From positions 5,324,980 through 5,388,979 of the forward strand of contig NC_051434.1 of assembly GCF_001649575.2 (NCBI RefSeq): a stretch of 64,000 bases of DNA, written 5' to 3'. Made by a program: the position numbers and the translations under genes. This DNA is from Kryptolebias marmoratus. Its lineage: Eukaryota; Chordata; Actinopteri; Cyprinodontiformes; Rivulidae. Under the pieces are notes generated by a model. That model made no database searches. It was not told where the DNA came from and worked only from the letters and a program-made list of their open reading frames with translations. Below are positions 1 to 9,231 of the stretch, in pieces (the first letter of the stretch is position 1; each line of letters opens with the position of its first letter).

Positions 1-86
1 TTTTTTAATTATGTAAAGCACCTTGAAATGCCTTGCTGCTGAAATGTGCTATACAAATAAAATTTGATTGATTGATTGATTGATTA
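1..86 (+). mobile_element. 3' tail of a non-LTR retrotransposon (LINE/SINE type)
   Basis: The segment gtaaagcaccttgaaatgcc...gtgctatacaaataaaa is followed by a short (ttga)n tail. A second copy of the same tail, ending in a (ccttа-type) pentamer run, lies at about 57086-57155. A shared 3' end followed by a short tandem run is typical of fish L2/CR1-type LINEs and the SINEs that use them. No coding part is visible. Assignment to an exact family is not possible by eye. Confidence 0.55.
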
Positions 87-1329
87 ACTGTAAACACTCT
101 TTGGTTGGATAAACCGAGTGGCGCATGCCCACTACCGCCACCTACCGGCATGGAATAACAATCAATAAACAATCTAAATTATATTTACCAAATTACATCC
201 TTTTGAAGACTTTATTAAATACACAGAACTATGGCATGCTTTGCCTAAGAGGCTAGATAATTGCATTTTTTTAGTTTTACCTGTAGAACTGACTGAAATC
301 GATTCTTTCAACAATATATCCAACAATGAAGACCTGACATTTAAAACCTCCTCTCTATGCATGTATTTTTTGAGCTGTTTTACTTTACTTTACTCCGATG
401 ATTAAGAAACCACAATAATGTGCACCCCCCAATTATTAATAATTTGCTTTCAATTAACCAGACCCTCAGCTCATCCGATCAAAAAATTAATCTTAGGATA
501 AATCTGTCTGGCATGAAATAGCAGCACAGAGAAGAGAACTGCAGAGTGTGACCACCACTACTGAAATAAATAATAACTTGCTCTCTTTCTCCTGCTGAGA
601 ACATTTACAAATTAGACTCCCTCAATCCAGCTTCCAGCATCATTAATGGTTTTAAATGTTACCCTCTGAAAGGTGTTTCAGGGCAATAAAATCAAGGATA
701 AAAACACTGAAGGAAAGTTTACACTACAACAATTATTGCAGTAAATTCACCACATTTTGACATTTAAAACAAAAGGGAATAGCTCAACAAATCAATTTCC
801 ACTAAATTAAACTATATTATACTCTTACAGTATAGTCAGAGTTTTGGACTGTTGTTTTTCTTTGTATTTTATTTATTTAAATTGCTTCTGTTTTTCATTC
901 TGGACTAAGAATTTGTATCCAGTTTCAATGGATTGTGTATTACAGCGGCAATAAAAGCCTCGCTATGACAAAAGAACAAGCAACAAGTCTGATAAACCAC
1001 ACAGCAGATGAACTGTGTCTGAAATTTGTGTCTTTAAAATTGAGAAAAGCTCAAACGCAGAAGAGGTGCATTCAGGTGGCTTTAAAACACGTTTCTGTGA
1101 AAACCATCAAGAAAAACTATAGGTTTATAGGAAAGAAAACTAAAAAGTGGAATGAATTTAGATTTCACTCAAACTACACCAAATGATCAAAGATGCACCT
1201 TTTTTATATCTCCAGTAAGTTTTATTTGACACAGACCCATAAAAAAAGTCCTAAAATCAGGCATAACAAAAACAGTTTATCTTCTGTGCTTTTTGCAGTT
1301 TCTTTACATTAATGTCAGTCTTCATAAAG
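87..1329. other. Intergenic stretch with LINE debris, no gene seen
   Basis: I see no zinc-finger exon or other recognisable coding segment here. The part at about 640-970 is LINE debris (own entry). The 83-residue reading frame at 935-1186 lies partly over that debris and resembles nothing I know. Confidence 0.5.
640..970 (+). mobile_element. Decayed LINE 3' fragment (LPSGRR-type RT C-terminus)
   Basis: The phrases ttaccctctgaaaggtgtttcagggcaataaaatcaaggat... and a terminal ...attgtgtattacagcggcaataaaa match, with many differences, the segment at about 12985-13340. In fish LINEs this region encodes a C-terminal LPSGRR-like peptide. The frame is broken here. The pair serves to identify an interspersed repeat rather than a host gene. 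Confidence 0.45.
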
Positions 1330-1794
1330 CAGCTGCCTGCTTAAAGCTCCGACGTGTTCTGGCTGCTGACAGCCGAGCAAATTTCTTTTTGAACACCAGG
1401 TTTCTTTCTGGTGTGATTTTTTTATGTGCTGCAGTCATTTATTTTTAGTTAAAAAGACTGCTCTAGAAATTAAAAGGGTTTTTCCTCCTGTGTGGTTTTT
1501 GTTTCTAAAACATCTGAAGTTTTGTTTTCAGAATTCAATTTTAAATATTGGATCCAGTCTCACAACGCATTTTCTGTTCTCAGGTTTGCTGGAATGAAGT
1601 TCTAAGGACCAAGGTTTTCTCCTAATCGTCTTCAAACTTCACAGGGCCGGGACTGAATATAAACTCTATAATGTCAGCCTCCTCCTGCTCCTCTTTAATA
1701 TGTGGTGGCTTTTGTTCGTATTGATCTAGTCTGGGACTCCAGTTCTGCTGCTCAGGAGGAAGCTTCCCTTTGGTCATGAACGTCTGCTGAGCGT
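1330..1794 (-). pseudogene. ZNF pseudo-exon, N-terminal domain with premature stop
   Basis: After a good acceptor (ctgcag, exon from 1794) the frame reads [21 protein letters not shown] and continues through KPPHIKEEQEEADIIEFIF to VKFEDD, the usual N-terminal domain of this family. The next codon is TAG where relatives have GAG in DDEEKPQ. No intact finger follows. Only eroded finger remnants remain at about 1330-1440 (an LQHIK relic of a finger helix). The acceptor phase still fits the first exon at 6358-6469. I read it as a dead paralogue of the next two finger exons. Confidence 0.8.
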
Positions 1795-1954
1795 CTGCAG
1801 AAAACAGAAACACAGATCAGTCAGAAGAACCGTTTTCATGTCGGCATCAAAACCGTCACTGACATCAGTTCATGATTTATCCAACTATAATCCAAACAGG
1901 GTCAAAACTGACCTTGCCCACAATAAATTGAAACTTGTGCACCAAAGGAGCTAA

Positions 1955-2095
1955 GGGCGGCTGTGGTGCAGTGCTTTGACAGCCATCTTGGGAACGAAAA
2001 GGTCAATTCCCTGCCGTGCTCGTATGTTACGGTGTCCTTCAGCGAGACACCTAAACCCTAACTGCTCCCCGGCACTTAAATAGCTGCCTAACTTG
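1955..2095 (+). mobile_element. tRNA-derived SINE-like repeat
   Basis: The segment opens gggcggctgtggtgcagtg and contains an A-box-like tggtgcagtgc, then ggtcaattccc, which is close to a tRNA B box. It continues with gtgtccttcagcgagacacc taaaccctaactgctcc, a phrasing common in fish tRNA-headed SINEs. The 3' end is indistinct. It lies between the pseudo-exon and the 3' end of the next ZNF exon. Confidence 0.6.
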
Positions 2096-2179
2096 TGTAC
2101 ATATAATGATAACAGCACAAATTTATTTATTAAAACAGCTACAAGCTCCGTTTAAATTCCTTGGAACTCCCCAAACTAA

Positions 2180-2297
2180 TGTTTCTCTTCAGTGTGACTT
2201 CTCATGTGCTGCAGGTAAGGGTTTTAATTTTAATTATAGCAGCTGAAACCCCTTCCTTCTTTGTGACACTTCATGTGACATCACTGAATGTTTGACC
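2180..2297 (-). other. Fossil zinc-finger sequence in the 3' UTR
   Basis: Directly after the stop of the 2298-3283 exon, the minus strand still shows finger-like pieces, including relics of a GQ-type finger and of a helix-plus-HMR segment. They are frameshifted. Similar fossils follow several other members of the cluster at the same relative position. Confidence 0.55.
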
Positions 2298-3283
2298 TCA
2301 GACTCTACAGCTGAAAGACTTTTCACCTGCATGGATTTTGGCGTGTTCCACAAAATCCCGTTTCCTCCCAAACGCCGCCTTACAAACGGAGCAGTTGAAA
2401 GGTTTTGCTCCTGTGTGGGTTCTTATGTGTTGGAGGAGATGTCCTTTAGATCTGAAAGTCGTCTTACAGATGGAACAGCTGACAGACTTTTCTCCGGTGT
2501 GTGTCCTCGCGTGTTGCACGAGATTTTGCTTAGATTTGAAAGCAGCCTTGCAGATGGAACAGCTGAAAGGTCTTTCTTCCGTGTGGGTTTTTACGTGTCG
2601 TAGAAAATTCGGTTTCCAGTTGAAGGTCGCCTCACAGATGGAGCAGCTGAAAGGTTTCTCTCCGGTGTGGGTACTTGTGTGTCGCACAAGATGTTGTTTA
2701 AATTTAAAAGCGGCCTTACAGATGGAACAGCTGAAAGGTCGTTCTCCGCTGTGGGTTCTGGAGTGTTGAACAAAGTTTTGTTTCCATTTAAAAGTTGCCT
2801 TACAGATGGAGCAGCTGAAGGGTCTTTCTCCTGTGTGGATTTGGTTGTGTCTCAACAGGTTGGACCTGCTCGTGAACGTTTTACCACATTCGCTGCATTT
2901 GTAAACCTTATTACTGCTGTCATATGTGGAGTTACCAACAGTTAGCTTATCAGTCTCTACAGAGTGCAAATCTGACTGAGGTTCACTGTCCTCCCAGTTT
3001 CCATCATTTGAAGTTTTATCTTCAGCATCTGATTCAAAATACTGATCTGGATCTGGTCCCACAGAGTCCCTGTCCTCCTCAGTCTGGTTGAGATGAAACT
3101 CTGAGGACTGAGGTTTCTCTTCATTATCCTCTTTCTTCTTAGGAACAGAACTGGACTTTGTGATGTCGGTCTTCTCTGTTTCCAGTTTAAAGTCTGTGGG
3201 GTTTTCAGACTCCTGGTCCAGTCTGGGACTCCAGTCCTGCTCCTCAGGAGGAAACTCCTCTGTCATCATCAGTTGCTGCACGT
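2298..3283 (-). CDS. C2H2 zinc-finger protein exon, 7 fingers
   Basis: Terminal zinc-finger exon; acceptor ctgcag gives an exon start at 3283 in phase 1. It encodes [20 protein letters not shown], an acidic linker ([18 protein letters not shown]) and seven C2H2 fingers, from [10 protein letters not shown] to [19 protein letters not shown]. The frame ends FSCRV-stop, inside what was once an eighth finger. No first exon of its own was found. The phase fits the exon at 6358-6469 (sum 1098 nt, divisible by 3), so it may be an alternative 3' exon of the same promoter as the next gene. Probable nuclear DNA-binding regulator; target unknown. The upstream frame to 3410 is intron read-through. Confidence 0.8.
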
Positions 3284-3859
3284 CTGCAGGAAACAGAGAC
3301 GAGTTACAGGAAACAGTTTTCTTGTAAATTTCATATCCCATCATGATTTTAAGAGTGTTATAAAAAAAAGTTAATAACTGGATGAGTGGGGGGTCTAAAA
3401 AAATGAACAAACAAACAAATAGTATCCAAGTTTCATGTCTTTAAGTAACAGAAAACTGTAATAAAGACCTGACAGGACCTACAAAATAAAGCATTTCTAG
3501 CTGATTTATCCACTGCATTATAATTTACAGGTTAGGGTTCAGGGGTTCAACACAGTATTTCTCTTTAAAAAGGTCAAGTACAAAGAATTGTATGAAAAAA
3601 GCGGACATATTTTAAAGAAAAACTGAAAGATTATTAGAAACTTGGTATTTTTTACTCAAGACAAACTGTTCATTGGAAGCAACAATCAAGACGTGGATGT
3701 TCATTTGAACCTCACAGGGATCAGAAATGCAGGAGCTAATCTCTATTTAATAACATTTAAAGTACCATTAAGCTAACTCATCAGTGTATCCTAAAATGAG
3801 CCATGAGGCACAGATTTGTATCTCCTGTGCTTTTTGCCGTTGCGTTCATCATAGAATCG

Positions 3860-4060
3860 GCTGTAATTTTAGCTCAGTTCACTGCCCGAACATTGCTGTT
3901 GATGTGCTTTGGCCTCAGACAGCCGAAGAAATCTTCTGCTGCAGCTGAACAGCTTCTCTTCAGTGTCTTCTTGTGTGCTCCGATAAGGAGTATTGAAAGA
4001 CTGCTTTATAACAGGTGAAAAGTCTTCCTTCTTTGTGACACTTGGTACAACCTGTAAAAT
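3860..4060 (-). other. Fossil finger remnants 3' of the 4061 ZNF stop
   Basis: The sequence from the stop at 4061 down to about 3860 retains broken finger motifs: a ctgcagctgaacagcttctcttcagtg phrase (FSC/GEK relic) and a ctttacgaac/gctttata relic. It is out of frame and appears untranslated. Confidence 0.5.
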
Positions 4061-6469
4061 CTAAAATTTACTGAAGCTTTGACCACAGAAAATACAGCTG
4101 AAGGAATATTTACCTGCATGTATTCTTGTGTGTTCAACAAAGTCCTGTTTTCTTCCAAACGCTGCTTTACAAACTGAGCAGCTGAAAGGTTTTTCTCCTG
4201 CGTGGGTTCTTGTGTGTCGCACAAGATTTTGTTTCCATTTGAAAGCTGCCTGACAGACGGAGCAGCTGAAGGGTTTCTCCCCAGTGTGACGTTTCATGTG
4301 GCAGTTTAGAATATACTTGCGGCTGAAGTTCTCGCCACAGACTGAGCAGCTGTAAGGCCTCTCTCCAGTGTGGGTTCTTGTGTGCTCCTCTAACTTTTCC
4401 TTCCACGGAAAAGCTTTGTCGCAAAAAAAGCAGCTGAATGAATTTTCTTTAGTGTGACATCTCATGTGAGAGTTTAGGCAGTCCTTCCTACTGAACTTCT
4501 GACCACAAACAGAGCAGCTGAAGGGTTTCTCTCCACTGTGCGTTCTCATGTGTTGCACTAAGAGATAGTTAAATGCAAACGCTGCTTTACAGACAGAGCA
4601 GCAGAAAGGTTTCTCTCCGGTGTGGATTCTTTCGTGTCTTATCAGACAGGACTTGCGGTTGAATGTTTTACCACATTCAGTGCAGCTGTAAATCTTCTTA
4701 CCACTCTCAGATCCTGTAACACCTACAGGAACTTCATCATTTCTGACAGAGTTTAAGGCTGACTGAGATCCGCTGCTGTCTTCCCAGTTTCCGTCACCGA
4801 CTTCCATCTCTGAAGAATCTGAGCTTTGGTCTTTAGAATCTGACTCTAAATATCGATCTGGATCTTCATCTTCTTCAAACTTCACAAGAACTGGATTGAA
4901 AGTGAACTCTGGGATTTCGCTCTCCATTTTTTCCTGTTTAAGACCTGGAAGCTTCTGGTCCTCCTGGTCCAAACCGGGACTCCAGTTCTGCTGCTCAGGA
5001 GGAAACTCCTCTTTGATCCTCAACAGCTGCTGGACATCTGCAGGAAACAGAAACACAATCACGTTACAGGAAACAGTTTTCATGTCAGCATTCATCCATT
5101 ATGCAAATTATACAGCAACATTTGGTGGGTAAACTTTTTCCTTGACATAAAGGCAACCCCTCGTAATAAAGGGCATATGCTTCTGGTTTAAGGAAGATAA
5201 TTATTTTAATATTTTCCTTGCTTTAAATTACTGCCTGTCATCTATCCAATATATATAAAATTATCTTATTAATAAAAATAAAACCTTTATTTAACCAGGT
5301 TAGTCAGGTGAGAACAAATTCTAATTTTAGTAACAACTTGACCAATAGACAACAAAAAAAGGATTAAAAAAGCCAAAAACAAATACACAACAGACAACCA
5401 AACATCAAAACACACAGAATGAAAGAATGAAGAACAATAAAATTGTTATACATAAATAATTAAATAATTGTTATAAGATTACATATAAACATCTACAACC
5501 ACCAGTTCACATGGTGGTTGTATGTCTCTAAATCATATTGGTGTCTGTATTTAAATGTCACAAAGTATTCTGGAGCAAAACTGGGACCAAAACGGATGTT
5601 TAAGAGTAAACCTACAGTGTTTCATATCATGTCGGCTCTCAATCAATCCAAAGAGCTGAGAACCTCTTCTCTTGTTATTTGAACAAGTTTTGTTTTTTAT
5701 TTGAGGAGCTTTAAAACTGCAGCGAGTCGCTCCGTTTATGCAAGCTAAATTCATGTAAATCACTCGCCCTTCCTTTTCTCCAGAGGGTTTAGGTTATTTG
5801 TTGGTCTAGTCCACCTGAGGCAAGTTTTGGATTAGATGCAAATTAGTGTGAAACTGTCAGGAGATAACATTCAAAACTGCACTGCATGTGCTGCAAAGAT
5901 GAAACCTGATACTCCCTCTTCTGTTTAATGTTTGTCTCTCTCTTTGTCATGTGGCTTCCTTCAATGCCTTCTCAAAAAAACCACCTTCTTTGTCCAGATA
6001 TGTACAGAAAGTCCCTTATCCTTGAGATTTAGGGGGACAGCTGAGTCTTGGTCCGGAGAGCTGGCTCTCCTGATTATCTTCTGCATCTGTGATTGTTTAG
6101 TGTCTCCTGATCGAATAGAGGTCTGAATATCCCTCAACAATTAATTGTATACACAACTTTATAAAACCTGCCTCCAGGTTTACTCTTAGTTGTAGTTAAA
6201 ATATATATTACACATTTGTCTCCAGGTCTAGAACTTCACTGCCAGTGTTCAAGTTTCAGTAGAAAAAATGCATTTCAAACTGTTTAACTTTGCTCATATT
6301 TTCATCTGTTAAGCAGGTGTAAAACAGTCATTAGTTGTAGCCAAGTTGGACACTCACTTTGTGTTGGTTCGTCTCCATCATTTCGTTGTCTTTTCTCCAA
6401 TTCTCTCAACATCTGAACTTCTGAGGTGTTGACACGATAACAGCAGAAATCACTGGACTTCATCTCCAT
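4061..6469 (-). CDS. C2H2 zinc-finger protein, 7 complete fingers, two exons
   Basis: Join of 4061-5037 and 6358-6469. The first exon reads MEMKSSDFCCYRVNTSEVQ and continues MLRELEKRQRNDGDEPTQ up to a GTGAGT donor (112 nt, phase 1). The second starts at ctgcag/ATGTCC and gives [21 protein letters not shown]. The total is 1089 nt (362 aa). Fingers occupy about residues 152-348: seven complete C2H2 units with TGEKP-type linkers, then a truncated eighth (FSCIFCGQSFSKF-stop). This member has the longest intact version of the short first exon shared by the left block. Its presumed promoter is interrupted by a LINE at 6731. The intron holds a LINE tail and little else I can identify. Confidence 0.8.
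5272..5335 (-). mobile_element. LINE 3' tail, 'acctggttaaataaagg' type
   Basis: On the minus strand the segment reads ...ctcacctgactaacctggttaaataaaggtttt. The same tail type occurs on the plus strand at 28580-28649 and 31015-31107. It lies in the intron of the 4061-6469 ZNF gene. No coding sequence is attached. Confidence 0.5.
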
Positions 6470-6519
6470 CGGAACAGTCTTCTCTCCATCGAAGCGTCGC
6501 TCCGACTCGCTCAGTCAAC

Positions 6520-6730
6520 CGTTGCTTCAAGCTAGCATGCTAAGCTAGCACTTGTGACATTTGGTGCTACCGAAGACAATTCAGCTCCAAAATAAAAACC
6601 TTCACAAACAAGGGAAAAGACTCAGCGACTAATAAGACAGGTTTACAGGACTCACGGAAGACTGACTCAGCCTGGCGAATATATACAAGGCGTTTAGCTT
6701 CTGTTGTTTGCTTCAAAAACTAGCTTCCTT
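6520..6730 (-). promoter_or_regulatory. ZNF promoter unit 1, interrupted by a LINE
   Basis: The segment carries the agctagcatgctaagctagc box followed by cacttgtgac, aligned with the other promoter units at 12.4, 21.6, 24.9, 28.7 and 36.4 kb. The second half of the unit (CCGGAAG and TTATTTTGAAA box) is missing. Homology stops at tagcttcctt, exactly where the LINE at 6731 begins. Confidence 0.6.
6717..6730. repeat. Target-site duplication, left copy
   Basis: aaactagcttcctt occurs here and again at 8651-8664 without mismatch. The two copies bracket the LINE insertion at 6731-8650. Confidence 0.85.
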
Positions 6731-8650
6731 CTTCTTCTTCTTCTTGTTTTTTTATGGCGGTTGGCAAACAACTTTTAGGTGCATTACCGCCACCTTCTGA
6801 ATTGGAGTATGGATTAGATGTTCAACTTCACTTAAATCCTTCCTAAATTCCCTGTTCTTCTCAGGAATCTAAACATGCTGTTAAAAACTACATCTCCAGA
6901 TGATCTTTTAAGCAATTCTTTAATCTCTAATGTACTTTTATTTCTATTTAACTCCCTATTTAATATTTCTCTTTCATTTCTATACTTATTACATTCCACA
7001 AAAATATGCTCAACAGTTTCTAATTGTCCACATTGACTACAACAACCTGTATTATGTTTATTAATTATTTTGAGTGTGCTGTTTAATCCCGTGTGTCCAA
7101 ATCTCATTCTCGATATAATATCTTCTTCTTTCTTTATTCTATTGCATTTTCTTAATTCCCCAACTTTTTCCTGGATACTGTAATAAAACCTGGCACTACT
7201 TCCTCTATCCCACTGTCCTTGCCATTTATCTTTACCATATACTTTTACTATATTCTTTATCTCCTTTTTACTAATTTTAACATTTAACTCCATATTAGGT
7301 TTTTTTGCAGCACTTTTGGCAAACCTGTCCGCCAACTCGTTTCCTACCACTCCAATGTGAGCAGGAATCCATATTAATCTCACCTCTGACCCATAGTTTT
7401 TAACCCTGAAGATTACGTGCATTATTTCCATTATAATATCTTGTCTTGATTCGGACTGTGCTTCTTGAATACTTATTATTGCGCTACTTGAGTCTGAGCA
7501 TATTACCACTTTTTCCTCCCTACTTTCTTCAACCCATTCTAAAGCCATGAGGATTGCCATTAACTCCCCTGTGTATACTGTTAGTTTATCATTTATTCTT
7601 TTATTTTTCATAATATTTAAATCTGGAATTACAAAAGCCACCCCTACTTTATCAGTTAACATTTTAGATGCATCTGTGTAAATTTGTATGTATTCTGAGT
7701 ATTTCCTTCCAATATAATGTTCTACTTCAGTACTTTCAATTTCTCTCCCTTTTCCTAATAAATTTAGATCAACTTCGACCTCTCCAAGGATCCATGGTGG
7801 GATAATAGGAAGAGCAACAGCAGGACTGATTTGACAACTATTCATTCCTATATCTTCAATTTTATTCATGATTTTCCATCCAAAACTATCAAATTGTTTC
7901 TTTTCTTTTTCTTGACAAGGTTGGAGAGTATTTAGTGGAGGATGAGTTTCATTATGTCCTTTAATATTGGCCCAGTATATTATGGCTATTTGTGTTCTCC
8001 TAATCTCTAGTGGCATTTCGCCCATCTCAACTTGCAGAGCTGAGACTGGAGTTGTTTTCATAGCTCCACAACAAAGCCTTAAAGCTTGATATTGTATTTT
8101 GTCTATTTTTTTTAATAATGTACTTGAAGCTGAGCTGTATAAAATACTTCCATAATCAATAACTGATCTTATTAATCCAACATAGATTGATTTTAGCGCT
8201 TTTCTATTTGCCCCCCATTCTTTACCTCTCAAGCATCTCATTATATTTAGAATTCTTTTACATTTCCCTACTATTTTATCTATGTGTATTTTCCACGTAA
8301 GTTTTTTATCAAACCAGACACCCAAATACTTGAATTCCTCTGCTCTTTCAATTTCTTCCCCATATAATTTGAGATTGATATTAATATTTAATTTCTTATT
8401 TGAAAAAACAACTACTTTTGATTTGGATATTGAAAATCTGAATCCCCATTCTAATGCCCAATTTTCTACACTCGTTACCGCCTCTTGTAATTTCCTTTTA
8501 ACAAATTTTATATTCCTTCCCCTCTTCCAAATAATCCCATCATCTGCAAATAAAGAGACGCCAAAAGATTTATCTATACTACTAAAAATATCATTAATCA
8601 TTATATTAAATAATATAGGACTAATTATACTGCCTTGGGGAGTTCCATTT
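6731..8650 (-). mobile_element. 5'-truncated I/Nimb-like non-LTR retrotransposon
   Basis: The element is bracketed by a perfect 14-bp direct repeat (6717-6730 and 8651-8664). It ends, on its own strand, in ggcggtaatgcac...ttgccaaccgccataaaaaaacaag followed by a (gaa)n tail. Two related, shorter tails occur at 32337-32748. The 5' end is lost within the reverse-transcriptase domain, as expected from incomplete target-primed reverse transcription. The long uninterrupted frame suggests a fairly recent insertion. Confidence 0.85.
6832..8649 (-). CDS. Truncated reverse transcriptase-RNase H ORF of the LINE
   Basis: The frame enters at NGTPQGSIISPILFN, a late RT motif, and contains the F-A-D-D catalytic box (SLFADDGIIW). 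The earlier RT motifs, including the first catalytic Asp, are missing, so no active RT can be made. Downstream is an RNase H domain with all four acidic residues in place: YTDASK, YTGELMAIL, CSDSSSA and GNELADRFA. A cysteine/histidine tail follows (CCSQCGQ...VEHIFVEC). RT plus RNase H order is typical of the I clade (Nimb-like in fish). The 28 codons upstream to 8733 belong to the target-site duplication and flank, not to the element. Confidence 0.85.
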   Translation of the reverse strand, partial: NGTPQGSIISPILFNIMINDIFSSIDKSFGVSLFADDGIIWKRGRNIKFVKRKLQEAVTSVENWALEWGFRFSISKSKVVVFSNKKLNININLKLYGEEIERAEEFKYLGVWFDKKLTWKIHIDKIVGKCKRILNIMRCLRGKEWGANRKALKSIYVGLIRSVIDYGSILYSSASSTLLKKIDKIQYQALRLCCGAMKTTPVSALQVEMGEMPLEIRRTQIAIIYWANIKGHNETHPPLNTLQPCQEKEKKQFDSFGWKIMNKIEDIGMNSCQISPAVALPIIPPWILGEVEVDLNLLGKGREIESTEVEHYIGRKYSEYIQIYTDASKMLTDKVGVAFVIPDLNIMKNKRINDKLTVYTGELMAILMALEWVEESREEKVVICSDSSSAIISIQEAQSESRQDIIMEIMHVIFRVKNYGSEVRLIWIPAHIGVVGNELADRFAKSAAKKPNMELNVKISKKEIKNIVKVYGKDKWQGQWDRGSSARFYYSIQEKVGELRKCNRIKKEEDIISRMRFGHTGLNSTLKIINKHNTGCCSQCGQLETVEHIFVECNKYRNEREILNRELNRNKSTLEIKELLKRSSGDVVFNSMFRFLRRTGNLGRI

Positions 8651-9231
8651 AAACTAGCTTCCTTTTCTTCTTCTTCGATTTTATTCGGATTCGGATATGG
8701 AAAAACAAAGGATTGGCGGATTAGCGCCACCAACTGAAACCAAACGTTAATGTTATAGGGAGCAGAAGACGAAATACTTTGACATAATCAAACTGCTGTT
8801 CAGACAAAAATTCAGAGTTATCTCCTTTATTTGGCTCAGAAGATAGAAGCATTAAAAACAAATTACTGTGATAAGTCATAATTATGACTGTAAAACTCAC
8901 TGTTATGATTCAAAGTCATAATTACGAGTTCAACTATTGTGTTACAATAGTAAAAGACTTAGATAACAAACCTTTTATTTACCACTGAAACAAAGCAAAT
9001 CATAAATTTGTTTATTAAATGAGAGTGAAAGTTGTTCTGAGATGATTTAAGAAAGCAACAAGAAGTTTTCAACTCATGCACCTTTATTTTGAAATTCCAG
9101 AAATTATGAAAACATTGACTTACAGGACTTTAAGTTAAAACAATAATCTTCATAACAAAAAATACACTTAACCATCATATAATGAGACTGTTAGATCAGG
9201 AAACATGTCTGAAGATTTGACTGCAGAGTAT
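8651..9231. other. Target-site copy and intergenic stretch
   Basis: 8651-8664 is the right-hand target-site duplication. It is followed by (ttc)n and ...ggcggattagcgccacc (to about 8735), which looks like an older remnant of a similar element. 9083-9088 (tttatt) is a good poly(A) signal for the ZNF gene on the minus strand. The rest shows nothing I recognise. Confidence 0.5.
9083..9088 (-). terminator. Poly(A) signal AATAAA of the 9232 ZNF gene
   Basis: AATAAA on the minus strand about 145 nt past the stop codon. The paralogue ending at 18867 has the same hexamer at 18664-18669 in a similar sequence context, which supports both. Confidence 0.6.

Noticed and set aside
935..1186. 83-codon frame rich in Lys
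   Set aside because: Overlaps LINE debris at its start and resembles no known protein.
1955..2095. Functional tRNA gene
   Set aside because: B-box-like match only; no cloverleaf could be drawn, and the downstream body is SINE-like.
2292..2945. Plus-strand frames inside ZNF exons (here and at about 10256, 19894, 34345 and others)
   Set aside because: Antisense shadows of the repeated finger DNA; the Cys/His pattern is on the minus strand.
3284..3410. Extension of the 2298 frame to 3410 (MFIFLDPPL...)
   Set aside because: Lies upstream of a strong ctgcag acceptor aligned with all paralogues; intron read-through.
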